Shown here: positions 16,171-23,983 of the stretch, piece after piece
Numbering within the stretch: position 1 is the stretch's first letter
How the letters are laid out: every line of letters begins with the position of its first letter
Assembly (NCBI GenBank): GCA_030611315.1
Contig: JAUWPZ010000001.1
Span: 72,640-118,741, forward strand
From: Sedimentisphaerales bacterium
GTDB taxonomy: Bacteria; Planctomycetota; Phycisphaerae; Sedimentisphaerales; Anaerobacaceae
Direction: 5' to 3'
DNA: 46,102 bases
Program-made: the position numbers and the translations under genes
The notes under the pieces: model-generated
Databases searched by the model: none
What the model was told of the DNA's origin: nothing
The model's input: the letters and a program-made list of their open reading frames with translations, nothing else

Positions 16171-17232
16171 TTATTCGGGCAGAACGTGGATATTCCGTGC
16201 GTGCAGAACGGCGGTCAGGTCGCAGCCGGGACCGGCTTTGAGTTCGGCGAATCCGGCGCCGGTCAGATGGGCCACCAGATTGATGGGCCCATCCAGCTCC
16301 ACTTTGACATAGCCGCCGTAATCTCGCCAGCGAGCGAGATTTACACGTAATGCGTTTTCCATTTTGTCGCCCTGCCCACCGTGAGGGTAAACAAGCACGT
16401 CTTCCGGGCGAATCATCCACTTGATTGAGCCTTGATGTTTGCCGGGTATATTCAACTGGATGTCGCCAGTCTTTACCCGGCTGCTTGATAAATCGGCGCC
16501 CGCTCCTATAACCTCGGCGCGAAAGATGTTCCCGCACCGCATAAAATGGGCTACAAACTCATTTTTTGGCTTTCGCAGCAGTTCGTCTAAGGTGCTGACC
16601 TGCTGCAGGATACCCTGGTGCAATATAGCGGCCCGGTCCGCCACGGAGAACGCCTCTTCCAGGTTATGGCTTACGTGGATGGTAGTCAGGCCCAGTTGAC
16701 GCTGGATGCGGTGCAGCAGGGCGCATACTTCCTGCCGCGTGCCCTCATCTAAGGCACTGACCGGCTCATCGAGCAGCAGCACCTTTGGCTCCATAACCAG
16801 TGCCCTTGCCAATGCGGTCCGTTGCTTCTCGCCGCCGCTCAGGCCGGCGATGGGGCGGGCCAGCAGGTGCTTGATGCCGAGCATTTCGGCGGTAAGGTCG
16901 ACTCTTTTCGAGATTTGGCTGCGGGGGATATTGCAGGCGCGCAGGCCGAATGCTATGTTGCCCCTGACAGTCCTGTGCGGAAAAAGGGCGTAGTCCTGCG
17001 GTACATATCCGATGCCTCGCATACGAGGCTCCAGCAGGGTAACGTCGCGTCCGTTGATGAAGATTCTCCCCGACCCTATCCGCTTGAGGCCGCAGAGGCA
17101 CTCGAGAAAGATGGTTTTTCCCGACCCCGGCGGGCCCAGCAGGACGAAATGCTGGCCCTTTTCCATTTCGATAGTGAGCTGGCGCAGCTTGAAATCACCT
17201 ATGCTAAATGAGAGCCGGTCCGTACGAATCAT
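16171..17232 (-). CDS. ModC/WtpC-like oxyanion ABC importer ATPase
   Basis: The 353 residues hold an ABC domain (1-230) with Walker A GPPGSGKTIFLE, Q-loop GYVPQDYALFPHRTVRGNI, signature LSGGEKQRTALARAL and Walker B VLLLDEPVSALDEGT. The spacing is that of the molybdate/tungstate/sulfate importer group. The C-terminal part (about 235-353) resembles a TOBE-like regulatory domain (NIFRAEVIGAG, then WMIRPEDVLVYP). The protein powers the permease encoded just upstream, whose stop overlaps this start by four bases. ATG 17232 gives the family N-terminus; an open extension of 89 codons further upstream is the shadow of the permease gene. The solute is unknown; molybdate, tungstate and sulfate are family precedents. 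Confidence 0.88.
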   Translation of the reverse strand: MIRTDRLSFSIGDFKLRQLTIEMEKGQHFVLLGPPGSGKTIFLECLCGLKRIGSGRIFINGRDVTLLEPRMRGIGYVPQDYALFPHRTVRGNIAFGLRACNIPRSQISKRVDLTAEMLGIKHLLARPIAGLSGGEKQRTALARALVMEPKVLLLDEPVSALDEGTRQEVCALLHRIQRQLGLTTIHVSHNLEEAFSVADRAAILHQGILQQVSTLDELLRKPKNEFVAHFMRCGNIFRAEVIGAGADLSSSRVKTGDIQLNIPGKHQGSIKWMIRPEDVLVYPHGGQGDKMENALRVNLARWRDYGGYVKVELDGPINLVAHLTGAGFAELKAGPGCDLTAVLHARNIHVLPE

Positions 17233-18056
17233 AGTTTTACCTGTGTTCGGCCTTCGACAAGATGGATAGTTGTTAAAGCGATAACGGCCACAAGTATCAT
17301 CAGTACCGCCACAGCCAATGCAAGCTCGAGATTTCCCACGGACTGCTCGAGGAATATTGTAGTGCTCAGGACCTCTGTTCGGCCGCGGAACGAGCCGACA
17401 AAAATTAGCAGCGGGCCGAAAAGCCCGAACGCCCGCGCCCAGGTCATTGTGCCGCCGGCGATTATGCCGTTGAGAGCGAGAGGCAGTGAAACACGCCAAA
17501 AGCCCCCGAACCGGGTGCAGCCGAGGGTCAGAGCCACGTTTTCATAACGTCTGTCAACATCGTCGAAGGCCGTTTTTGACGAGCGAATGGCAAAGCTGGC
17601 CGCCACGAAAAACTGGCATAGAACAATACCCTTGGGCTGAAAGACAAACTCAATGCCCAGGTCGTTTTCAATCCATAGGCCGATAGGAGTTTGGGAGAAG
17701 AAAACCAGAAGCGTCAGACCGGCAACCAGCGGCGGGAAAACTATGGGCAAATCCACAAGCGCATTGACTAAAACTCGGGCCGGAAATCTGAATCGACTCA
17801 GTGTATATCCCATAGGAATCGCAAAAAGCAGCGCCAGGAAGGTCGTTGCAAAGCTGGTCCAGACGCTCAACCCGAAGGCGTGGCGTATGTCTTTGGACGT
17901 AAGCGCCGTTAGAACAGCTTTTTTGTCAATGTAGAAAACATCGGCGATTATCAGTATCAGAATGAACGCGACAAAAACAGCCGTAATAAGAATAAATGCT
18001 GCGGCAAAGACCACGTCGCGCCAGCTTCTCAAAGGTGTATTAGCTCTTGTAAACAA
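17229..18056 (-). CDS. ModB/CysT-like ABC importer permease
   Basis: The 275-residue protein has six hydrophobic helices. The cytoplasmic coupling loop (YENVALTLGCTRFGGFWRVSLP) is the EAA motif of binding-protein-dependent permeases, followed by GGTMTWARAFGLFGPLLIF as in ModB. It would take solute from one of the ModA-like lipoproteins encoded upstream. The start is TTG at 18056, with GGAAGG six bases before it; no ATG gives the full first helix. It overlaps the ATPase gene (ATGA). There is only one permease for three binding proteins in this window, so the binding proteins may share it or serve other permeases elsewhere. Confidence 0.87.
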   Translation of the reverse strand: MFTRANTPLRSWRDVVFAAAFILITAVFVAFILILIIADVFYIDKKAVLTALTSKDIRHAFGLSVWTSFATTFLALLFAIPMGYTLSRFRFPARVLVNALVDLPIVFPPLVAGLTLLVFFSQTPIGLWIENDLGIEFVFQPKGIVLCQFFVAASFAIRSSKTAFDDVDRRYENVALTLGCTRFGGFWRVSLPLALNGIIAGGTMTWARAFGLFGPLLIFVGSFRGRTEVLSTTIFLEQSVGNLELALAVAVLMILVAVIALTTIHLVEGRTQVKL

Positions 18057-18113
18057 TCAAAACCTTCCAACTAATCGTACAGCTATATTATCCTGGAGTA
18101 CCAGGAAGCTTGG

Positions 18114-18488
18114 TTATAAGATGCCCCATTTGTCGAATTCATAATAAACTATATAAGCCATGCATACCATAATCAGCCCCGTAGCAGCCAGGCCGATAGC
18201 CTTGGTCCGTCTCGGAGCCAGAGACAATTCGTTACCAGAACGGCGTTTCAGCAGCAGATATACAACGAGCGCCACGACGCCGGCGCAAACAAACGCAAAG
18301 ACCTGCATGGCGTACCAGCCTTGTGACGGAACGCCTTTTATCTTGACCCATTTCCAGGCGTGCTCGACCGGGTAGTAGCGCGGCAGGTTTTTGCCGATTA
18401 TGCCGAACCAGCGTGTGCAGCAATAAAAGAAGCTCGTCATGGCCGCGAAGACACAGCAGAGAATATAAGTGATGTCCGATTTTTTCAT
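18114..18488 (-). CDS. Small integral membrane protein, three predicted helices
   Basis: I do not recognise a family. The 124-residue product begins MKKSDITYILCC and has three hydrophobic stretches (about 8-28, 58-82 and 97-116), with an aromatic, basic loop after the first (RWFGIIGKNLPRYYPVEHAW). There is no signal peptidase site. ATG 18488 shares a base with the stop of the upstream four-helix gene (TAATG), so translation is probably coupled and the two proteins may form a complex. It lies 58 bases before the ModB-like permease. Two cysteine pairs in the first helix region (CC at residues 11-12 and 24-25) are noteworthy. Confidence 0.75.
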   Translation of the reverse strand: MKKSDITYILCCVFAAMTSFFYCCTRWFGIIGKNLPRYYPVEHAWKWVKIKGVPSQGWYAMQVFAFVCAGVVALVVYLLLKRRSGNELSLAPRRTKAIGLAATGLIMVCMAYIVYYEFDKWGIL

Positions 18489-18964
18489 TACCAGGTTCCC
18501 TTCAAGAGCGAAAGATAACAACCGACGATGGTCTTGTACCAAAGAATCACGTTCAGCAAAATGCACAGCGGAACGTAAAAGAACAGCTTTTCCTTTTCAT
18601 CCTGGGGGTCGAATGTCCTGCGGAGCAGGTAATAAACAAAGAAAAACGCCAGTCCCAGCGCACCCCAGTGCTCCTTGACCTCGAACAGCCCGGTCGCCCA
18701 TCGCAAATTCTCGTCGAAGCCGAGGTTGCCTCCTCGTATATAGACCCTAAAGGCTGGATATGCCAGCGCGCCGAATATGTAAACGATTGCGTAGGTCCAC
18801 AGGCCTACCTTGGCGTAGAACAGCTCAAGTTTGCGCTTATTGAATTTGCCGCGGAGATAGCCCAGGACGATAAGCAGGTTATGCGTCATGCTCCCGACAA
18901 GAACAAACGTGGCAAACAAATGCAGCAAGAGCAATAATTCGTAGTAGTTTTCCAGAAAAACCAC
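18488..18964 (-). CDS. Small integral membrane protein, four predicted helices with conserved-looking histidines
   Basis: The 158-residue protein has about four membrane helices. Histidines lie in or near the membrane at residues 15 and 28 (LLHLFATF, SMTHNLL) and at 99 (KEHWGALG). Their placement recalls four-helix haem b membrane proteins, but I cannot assign a family, and haem binding is speculation. The start is GTG at 18964 with GGAG seven bases upstream; the nearby ATG is out of frame. It is followed in overlap by the three-helix gene, then by the ModB/ModC-like pair, which suggests a membrane accessory or redox role for the importer cluster. Confidence 0.72.
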   Translation of the reverse strand: MVFLENYYELLLLLHLFATFVLVGSMTHNLLIVLGYLRGKFNKRKLELFYAKVGLWTYAIVYIFGALAYPAFRVYIRGGNLGFDENLRWATGLFEVKEHWGALGLAFFFVYYLLRRTFDPQDEKEKLFFYVPLCILLNVILWYKTIVGCYLSLLKGTW

Positions 18965-19040
18965 AGCATAGCTCCTTGATTATTGGGGCCCGGCGGGCGA
19001 TGTCAGGAACAAACCCGCCTCACGATGTTAAAACGGCGTT

Positions 19041-19157
19041 TTATTTCACAATCGAACCGGCATATTGGTCAAAAAGCTGTGCAGCTTTTTCCAGGGATTC
19101 CGCACACGCCCTGGTGCTGAAAATACGCACAGTGCCGTTACTGCTGTTTTGGCTCAT
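19041..19157 (-). CDS. Possible 38-residue ORF resembling the first strand and helix of a ModA-like binding protein
   Basis: A short frame starts inside the last codons of the TauE-like gene and encodes 38 residues containing VRIFSTRACAESLEKAAQLF. That looks like strand 1 and helix 1 of a ModA-type binding protein (compare VLYCGAGIRPPVEEI in the gene at 23984), then stops. It has no signal peptide. It may be a broken copy of a binding-protein gene or a chance frame. The start has no clear ribosome-binding site of its own beyond the coupled overlap. Confidence 0.3.
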   Translation of the reverse strand: MSQNSSNGTVRIFSTRACAESLEKAAQLFDQYAGSIVK

Positions 19158-19614
19158 TATTTGTACCTCCGGGTTCGACCAAATTCACCGTTGTTTGTTT
19201 TGTTAGAATGTTGTCGGGACCGAGTTGTTTTGGCCCTGATGAGCCAATAAACATTTTCACAGCCGCAATTGCCAGGACGATAGCGAATACTTTCGTAAGA
19301 ATGTGGCCTGGCAGGCGAAAGGCCAATTTTGTGCCAATAAATGCTCCAACCAGAGCGCCGCATGTAATCAGGACGATAACCGGACCGTTCATTTCAATCT
19401 CGGTATTCTTCCAGTATAGCAGTGCCCCAACAAGCGCCAAAGGCGCCATTACCGCCAGGGCTGTCCCCTGGGCGCTCTTTTGGGCAAAGCCGAAAAACAG
19501 CACAAACGCGGGGACAAGTATGGTTCCGCTGCCTAAGCCTAAAGCGCCGCTGAGGATGCCGGCACAAATACCCAACAGGACAAAAACCCACCAGGGATTA
19601 GATAACTGGTCCAT
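19138..19614 (-). CDS. Half-size TauE/SafE-family permease
   Basis: The protein has 158 residues with about four helices and the family signature near the first (GALGLGSGTILVPAFVLFFG, then SAQGTALAVMAPLALVGA). Typical TauE/SafE proteins are about 250 residues and carry two such repeats, so this one has a single repeat plus a hydrophilic tail and would need to dimerise. The family exports or imports sulfite, sulfoacetate and other sulfur or organic anions. ATG 19614 follows GGAGG by nine bases; an upstream in-frame start lacks this. It is between the pseudopilin remnant and the small membrane proteins, inside the oxyanion-type cluster. Confidence 0.8.
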   Translation of the reverse strand: MDQLSNPWWVFVLLGICAGILSGALGLGSGTILVPAFVLFFGFAQKSAQGTALAVMAPLALVGALLYWKNTEIEMNGPVIVLITCGALVGAFIGTKLAFRLPGHILTKVFAIVLAIAAVKMFIGSSGPKQLGPDNILTKQTTVNLVEPGGTNNEPKQQ

Positions 19615-19634
19615 TTTTATTGACCTCCATAGTA

Positions 19635-19910
19635 TCATCGACGCACCAAACGCCGGCTAATTTCGTTTCTCGTCGAGTATCCGGTATCGAGCGTCGCTCG
19701 CTCCTCACGAGACGGGATAACCGTCAAATCAGTTCTACGGCAGGTTATAGCTTCAGTATAACCATCCAGGAATACAACATTAACCCTGCCGAGGTATCTG
19801 GCATCGGCCGGAGAATAACTCAGTGATCCAAGTGCAGGGTTTTTGGGCGAAAAATGCAAAATGTGGTTCTCCAGACAATGCGTGAAAGTTCTCGTAATGC
19901 ATAGCGCGGG
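19635..19910 (-). pseudogene. Remnant of the C-terminus of a second pseudopilin-like gene
   Basis: A frame open for 92 codons, with no convincing start or ribosome-binding site, contains GRVNVVFLDGYTEA. This matches the C-terminal motif [16 protein letters not shown] of the intact pseudopilin encoded just upstream, in the same orientation. Upstream of it the pilin-like reading is broken. I read it as the tail of a duplicated pseudopilin gene that lost its 5' part. Confidence 0.45.
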
Positions 19911-19937
19911 CTATCAGTTCGTATTGTCGCCTGAGGG

Positions 19938-20708
19938 TCAGCGGTAGCTGTCTCTTGGCCTTTTATAGACTCGATAGACATGACCATCCAGAAAATTCAC
20001 ATTAACCCCGCCTTCCGTCTGGCCTGGCTTGCGGCCATGCGGGAATATCCCTTTCTTGCGGAAAAAGTCGGATACCACCCAAATCTCCGCCGGTCTGGCA
20101 CTAACACACTGATGATACCGTTTGTCCTGGATGGCAGTCGTGCTTGTTTGGCCGAGCCAGCTGCGATGGGCCTCCATACCACGCAATGTCAATTGCCGCG
20201 GTAGATAGTAGGCTGTATCGCGCCATGTCTTGCCGTTTGGCTCCCGTTTGTTGTCGCGGAAACTCCAGTATAAGTAGGTGATGTTGCCTGTCTGCCGGTT
20301 CTGGGGTGTATCAATCACCGAATCCACACCTCCCGGAGGCACGCCACCATTTGGGTCGTTCGCAAACTGCTCCATGAACTCGGCCTGCGGGCAATAAAAA
20401 GCCTTCATCAGGCTGTTATCTTTATATGCATTGAGCTTCTCCAACAATCCGCGGTGGGGATTGTGCTCGGTTGGCTCCAGCGGATAGCGGTTACTGCCGT
20501 CATCGTTGCCGTACATGTTCAAGGCAAGGTTTACCTGCCGAAGGTTACTGAGACAAGCAGTTTCACTGGCTCTGAATCTAACCTTATGCAATGCTGGTAC
20601 CAGTATGCCCATCAATAGGCTTATGATGGCAATGACCACCAATAGTTCTATCAAGGTAAAACCGGATTTCAACCAACTTTTTTCTCTGATTTTACCGTTC
20701 TGCATCAT
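19938..20708 (-). CDS. Type II secretion/type IV pilus-like pseudopilin (planctomycete H-X9-DG type)
   Basis: The 256-residue protein begins with a short basic leader and the prepilin processing site [15 protein letters not shown], followed by a long hydrophobic helix ([12 protein letters not shown]) and [14 protein letters not shown]. The C-terminus has [16 protein letters not shown], the motif found in the very large pseudopilin families of planctomycetes. After cleavage by a prepilin peptidase it should stay in the inner membrane or join a pseudopilus. Of two adjacent ATGs, 20708 follows AAGGAG by nine bases; it overlaps the upstream methyltransferase gene by 17 bases. Such genes are present in dozens of copies in these genomes, often next to unrelated exported proteins. 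Confidence 0.85.
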   Translation of the reverse strand: MMQNGKIREKSWLKSGFTLIELLVVIAIISLLMGILVPALHKVRFRASETACLSNLRQVNLALNMYGNDDGSNRYPLEPTEHNPHRGLLEKLNAYKDNSLMKAFYCPQAEFMEQFANDPNGGVPPGGVDSVIDTPQNRQTGNITYLYWSFRDNKREPNGKTWRDTAYYLPRQLTLRGMEAHRSWLGQTSTTAIQDKRYHQCVSARPAEIWVVSDFFRKKGIFPHGRKPGQTEGGVNVNFLDGHVYRVYKRPRDSYR

Positions 20709-21468
20709 CCTGTTTTTCTCCTTTGTTACCTTCGGGCTTATGAAATTCCACCCAGACCCCATAAATTACTTTTTCGGCGCCAGGGGGTTTCGGGATATGG
20801 ATTTCGTATTCCCTGATTCCCAGGACTTCCATGATATTATGTAACTTGTCGGCTGTTTTTTCAACGTTATATTTCATTTTTCCGCGTTGTTTGGCGCGTA
20901 TCTTCTTTGCCGTTCCAACGGGCAGGTTTCTCGAGAAGCCGCGTCCGATGTAAGCTGCGGCCCCGGGTTGCAGTACGCGATATATTTCGCCAAATGCCAG
21001 GGTCTTGTTTTCCCAGAAATGGAAGGAGCCCCTGGAGACGATGATGTCGGCGTAATTGTCGTGAAAAGGCAGGGCGTGGGCGTCGGCGAAGAGGGCGCTT
21101 ACGCGGTGCCTGAATCCGCGGTCCTCTGCCTGCCTGTAGAAATATGGAAAGAAGTGCGGATTGATATCGGCATTGACCCAATGGAGCCGGGTACGCTCGC
21201 ATAGTTCGAGGATGAGGGTTCCGGGGCCGCTTCCCAGGTCGATTCCAATACCATCTTTTTTGGCTAAGTTGAAATCTGAAACAATTTGCTCGGCCAGAGG
21301 AGCATATACCGGTGCCAGCGTGCTCCGGCTGGACCTTATCATACCAAGGGCGCTTTGCTCGGTATATTTCTCGTGCGGCGGCGGCAGGGGCTTGCCGTTG
21401 AAGCTGCATGCCCCGCAAAGAAGCAATATCAGGGCAGGCAAACAAAATCGCCGTGATAGTTCCATCAT
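20692..21468 (-). CDS. Lipoprotein with a class I SAM-dependent methyltransferase fold
   Basis: The 258-residue product starts with a basic n-region, a hydrophobic stretch and the lipobox LLLCGAC, so it is predicted to be a lipoprotein. The rest is a full methyltransferase fold: motif [16 protein letters not shown], an acidic residue after strand 2 (NADIN), [17 protein letters not shown] for motifs II/III, and [15 protein letters not shown]. Motif I is intact, unlike many degenerate copies. If the signal is used, the enzyme would sit outside the cytoplasm where SAM is not expected, which is odd. ATG 21468 (or the next, 21465) follows GGAG by nine bases. It lies between a ModA-like gene and the pseudopilin gene, which overlaps it. 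The methyl acceptor is unknown. Confidence 0.82.
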   Translation of the reverse strand: MMELSRRFCLPALILLLCGACSFNGKPLPPPHEKYTEQSALGMIRSSRSTLAPVYAPLAEQIVSDFNLAKKDGIGIDLGSGPGTLILELCERTRLHWVNADINPHFFPYFYRQAEDRGFRHRVSALFADAHALPFHDNYADIIVSRGSFHFWENKTLAFGEIYRVLQPGAAAYIGRGFSRNLPVGTAKKIRAKQRGKMKYNVEKTADKLHNIMEVLGIREYEIHIPKPPGAEKVIYGVWVEFHKPEGNKGEKQDDAER

Positions 21469-21616
21469 CAAGCTAATCTCCGTTTGGGATTTTGGCATTA
21501 GTTGCATATTGCGCATACCACTCACACATAACAAGAATGTTATCAATCCAGTCCGCTTTGGGCGGAGGCAAAAGCTCTACGACCAAAGCACAAAACCCTT
21601 CTGTACTCAGGGGCCG

Positions 21617-22396
21617 CTATAATTCGGCCGTCTCGGTTCGGTAGTTATGCTTTTCGAAAATTTCCCGGCCGCGGGGCGAGAGAAGAAATGCGACAAACTT
21701 CTCTGCAAGCTCTCGATTTTTCGTGGACTTCAGCACGCCCACGTCCACGGTGGAAATGACGTTTTTTTCGGGGGCAATTGGTACCACATCGCCGTATTCA
21801 CTGTAGTATCGGGCAATGGCGTCCCAGACAATAACTGCATCGAGGGCTTTCGCCTGGATCTGCATGCCGAGCACGTTGACAGTGGTCGCTTGAAACTTGA
21901 GATTCCTTTCAACGTCTGTCCAGAAAATCTTCTCCTTCTCGAATATCTTTTTTGCAATACGACCTATTGGCAAATTGCGAGGGTGTCCCAGGCCTAATTT
22001 TATACCGGGCTTTATTAGGTCGTGTAAGCCGCCAATCTTCTTTGGGTTATCTTTTTGGACCAGAATAGCCGGTACGAAGTAGCAAACCGACTTTTGATAA
22101 AGAATCAGGCCCTCTTGAGCGGCCTGGCGTACGAATTCTCTGTCACCGGGCATGTAAAGGTCACCTTGATTAATCAGTTTTATTTTTGATAAAAGCACCT
22201 CGGCGCCCGCATAGTCGGTAACGACCTTAATGCCGTTTTCACGACCAAAAGTTTCGGCCAACTCGGCCACAGGTGGTCGAAGGCCTGCGCCGGAAAAGAG
22301 CAACAATTCCTTTTCTGCCGATGGCTGTTTCTTATCACAGCCGAGCATCGAACCGGCCGTAACAACCATAGCAGCCAAAAAAAGTACGCGATTCAT
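21617..22396 (-). CDS. ModA-like solute-binding lipoprotein, copy 1
   Basis: The 259-residue protein has a lipobox (SMLGC) and a ModA-type type II binding-protein fold: LLLFSGAGLRPPVAELAETF at the first ligand loop, DYAGAEVLLSKI at the second, and DAVIVWDAIARYY near the hinge. Known ModA proteins hold molybdate with two serines and a tyrosine in these places. Here the loops read SGAG and GAEVLL, so the ligand may be another oxyanion. It is closely related to copy 2 (23984-24787), sharing the run LKSTKNRELAEKFVAFLL near the C-terminus. ATG 22396 follows AAAGGA by nine bases. It is preceded at 26 bases by the porin gene. Confidence 0.85.
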   Translation of the reverse strand: MNRVLFLAAMVVTAGSMLGCDKKQPSAEKELLLFSGAGLRPPVAELAETFGRENGIKVVTDYAGAEVLLSKIKLINQGDLYMPGDREFVRQAAQEGLILYQKSVCYFVPAILVQKDNPKKIGGLHDLIKPGIKLGLGHPRNLPIGRIAKKIFEKEKIFWTDVERNLKFQATTVNVLGMQIQAKALDAVIVWDAIARYYSEYGDVVPIAPEKNVISTVDVGVLKSTKNRELAEKFVAFLLSPRGREIFEKHNYRTETAEL

Positions 22397-22422
22397 TTGT
22401 ATTTGTCCTTTCAGTAAAACGG

Positions 22423-23904
22423 CTAAAACGAGTACGATGCCTGGAAGAAGACCCAATCGGAATCGGGGCTCGGGCCGGTGTCTTTTAGGAAACCGCCCGG
22501 GAATAAGTGGGCATAACCAGCTTGAAATGTCAAATGTTCGCTGTATTTATGGTTCACGATGAAATCAATCTCCCGGCCGACTGTGGAGCCTGCTTTGCCG
22601 GTTGGGTCGCGCCGTTGGGGACGGCCGTTGCAGTAATACCATGCATCCTTGGCTTCATCGAGATAGAACCAGTGCCAATCGAGGGAAGCTTTGGTTTTCG
22701 GGGTAGGTTTAAGGCTGTATGAAAGCTGAAAATCATGAATGTTGCTCCAGGAGAACAGATTCATTCGGCCGTACATCTTATCGACTGCGCCAAAGACCCC
22801 GTCGAAAGTTCGATAGACGCCGCCATCGGGGTCGGAATCGCCGGAGGCAAAGGTGTACTCGGCGCCGAGACGCGGCTGCCAGGGGCTGTCGAAGGTGTAA
22901 CCGAGCCTGGCGTTGGCTCCGTAGGCTTCGACTCGTGCGTTGTTGCGACGGCCAAAGGTATGAGCAAAGGTGCCGCCATAGTCCCACGCTTTATGGAACT
23001 TACCATCAATATAAAAACCAACCGTGTGGGTATCAAGAGCGGCCACATCTCCATTTGTATTGATAATATAGTTTGAATCTGTATGCTTGCCTACCCAGAA
23101 CAAATCGCTTCGGAAGGGTAGATTCTTTAGCATGCCGTAAATGCCGTACACGTTAAGGTTCGAGTCATGGTTGTCGATAAACTTATAGTTGTCATAACTT
23201 ACCCGACGAGCAAAAATAAAGTGGATTTCTGCGGGTTTGGTATCAGCGAGGAGTTTAACCGCGTCCCAGGTATAGCGTCCGACGTTTCCCCATTCGCCGG
23301 GACCCCAAACGCGGTTATCACCGTAGAAAATGCTTTGCCGGCCGAGTTTGATGCCAAAGGGGGTATCGTCTATGCCTCTCCACTCGAGGTATGCCTGACG
23401 CAGACCAAAAGAATTCCAATACGGACAACCGAGCGCAAAATCATTTTTGCTGAAATCAGAACCATAGACCCTCGCATCCTGGAACTGCGTATAGAAATGA
23501 GCCTGCTCGCTGAAACGCAGGTTGAAATCAAGGCGCGAGCGATGAAGCAAAAATCCGTCTCGTGACAAGGTAGATTTTCTCTGGTCGGCATAACGCTGAA
23601 TATTAAAATCATCGGAATGCTCGAAACGCAGCCGTTCGCTGCCGCCTATGTCAAGTTTGTACGGTCCTATAGGCATGTCTTTGAGTCGATTGCTCCAATG
23701 CGGCTTTTTGGGTTTGTTGACATCCATGATTGAATAACCAATGGGTCTCTCGTATAGCTTCTTTTCGGGGTTCGCAGCTAAAGCGGCGGTAACATGCCGG
23801 GAAGTCAAAAAACAAACGACAACAACCGCAAAAAAACAGATATTCCTGAATCTGCCAACTATAAAAACGCTCCTTAACTTTGCCTGTAAACTGGGTTCCG
23901 GCAA
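22423..23904 (-). CDS. Outer-membrane porin, alginate-export-like beta-barrel
   Basis: The product has a signal peptide (ICFFAVVVVCFLTS) and then a long series of amphipathic strands with many aromatic residues, ending in the outer-membrane signature Phe (FFQASYSF). Segments such as KLGRQSIFYGDNRVWGPGEW and GGTFAHTFGR match the alginate-export/OprD-like porin style (about 460 residues mature). It would admit a solute to the periplasm for the ModA-like proteins whose genes flank it on both sides. The coordinates use TTG 23904; an AAGGAG lies further in, seven bases before an ATA at 23862, which would give a more compact signal peptide. Substrate is unknown. Confidence 0.82.
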   Translation of the reverse strand: MPEPSLQAKLRSVFIVGRFRNICFFAVVVVCFLTSRHVTAALAANPEKKLYERPIGYSIMDVNKPKKPHWSNRLKDMPIGPYKLDIGGSERLRFEHSDDFNIQRYADQRKSTLSRDGFLLHRSRLDFNLRFSEQAHFYTQFQDARVYGSDFSKNDFALGCPYWNSFGLRQAYLEWRGIDDTPFGIKLGRQSIFYGDNRVWGPGEWGNVGRYTWDAVKLLADTKPAEIHFIFARRVSYDNYKFIDNHDSNLNVYGIYGMLKNLPFRSDLFWVGKHTDSNYIINTNGDVAALDTHTVGFYIDGKFHKAWDYGGTFAHTFGRRNNARVEAYGANARLGYTFDSPWQPRLGAEYTFASGDSDPDGGVYRTFDGVFGAVDKMYGRMNLFSWSNIHDFQLSYSLKPTPKTKASLDWHWFYLDEAKDAWYYCNGRPQRRDPTGKAGSTVGREIDFIVNHKYSEHLTFQAGYAHLFPGGFLKDTGPSPDSDWVFFQASYSF

Positions 23905-23983
23905 TCTGGCAAGCCGGGCTTCATCTAACTACGCTCGGGAAGACTGTTTGGGGACGTAGTTTTTGGAAAGCCTGGGGACTCGT

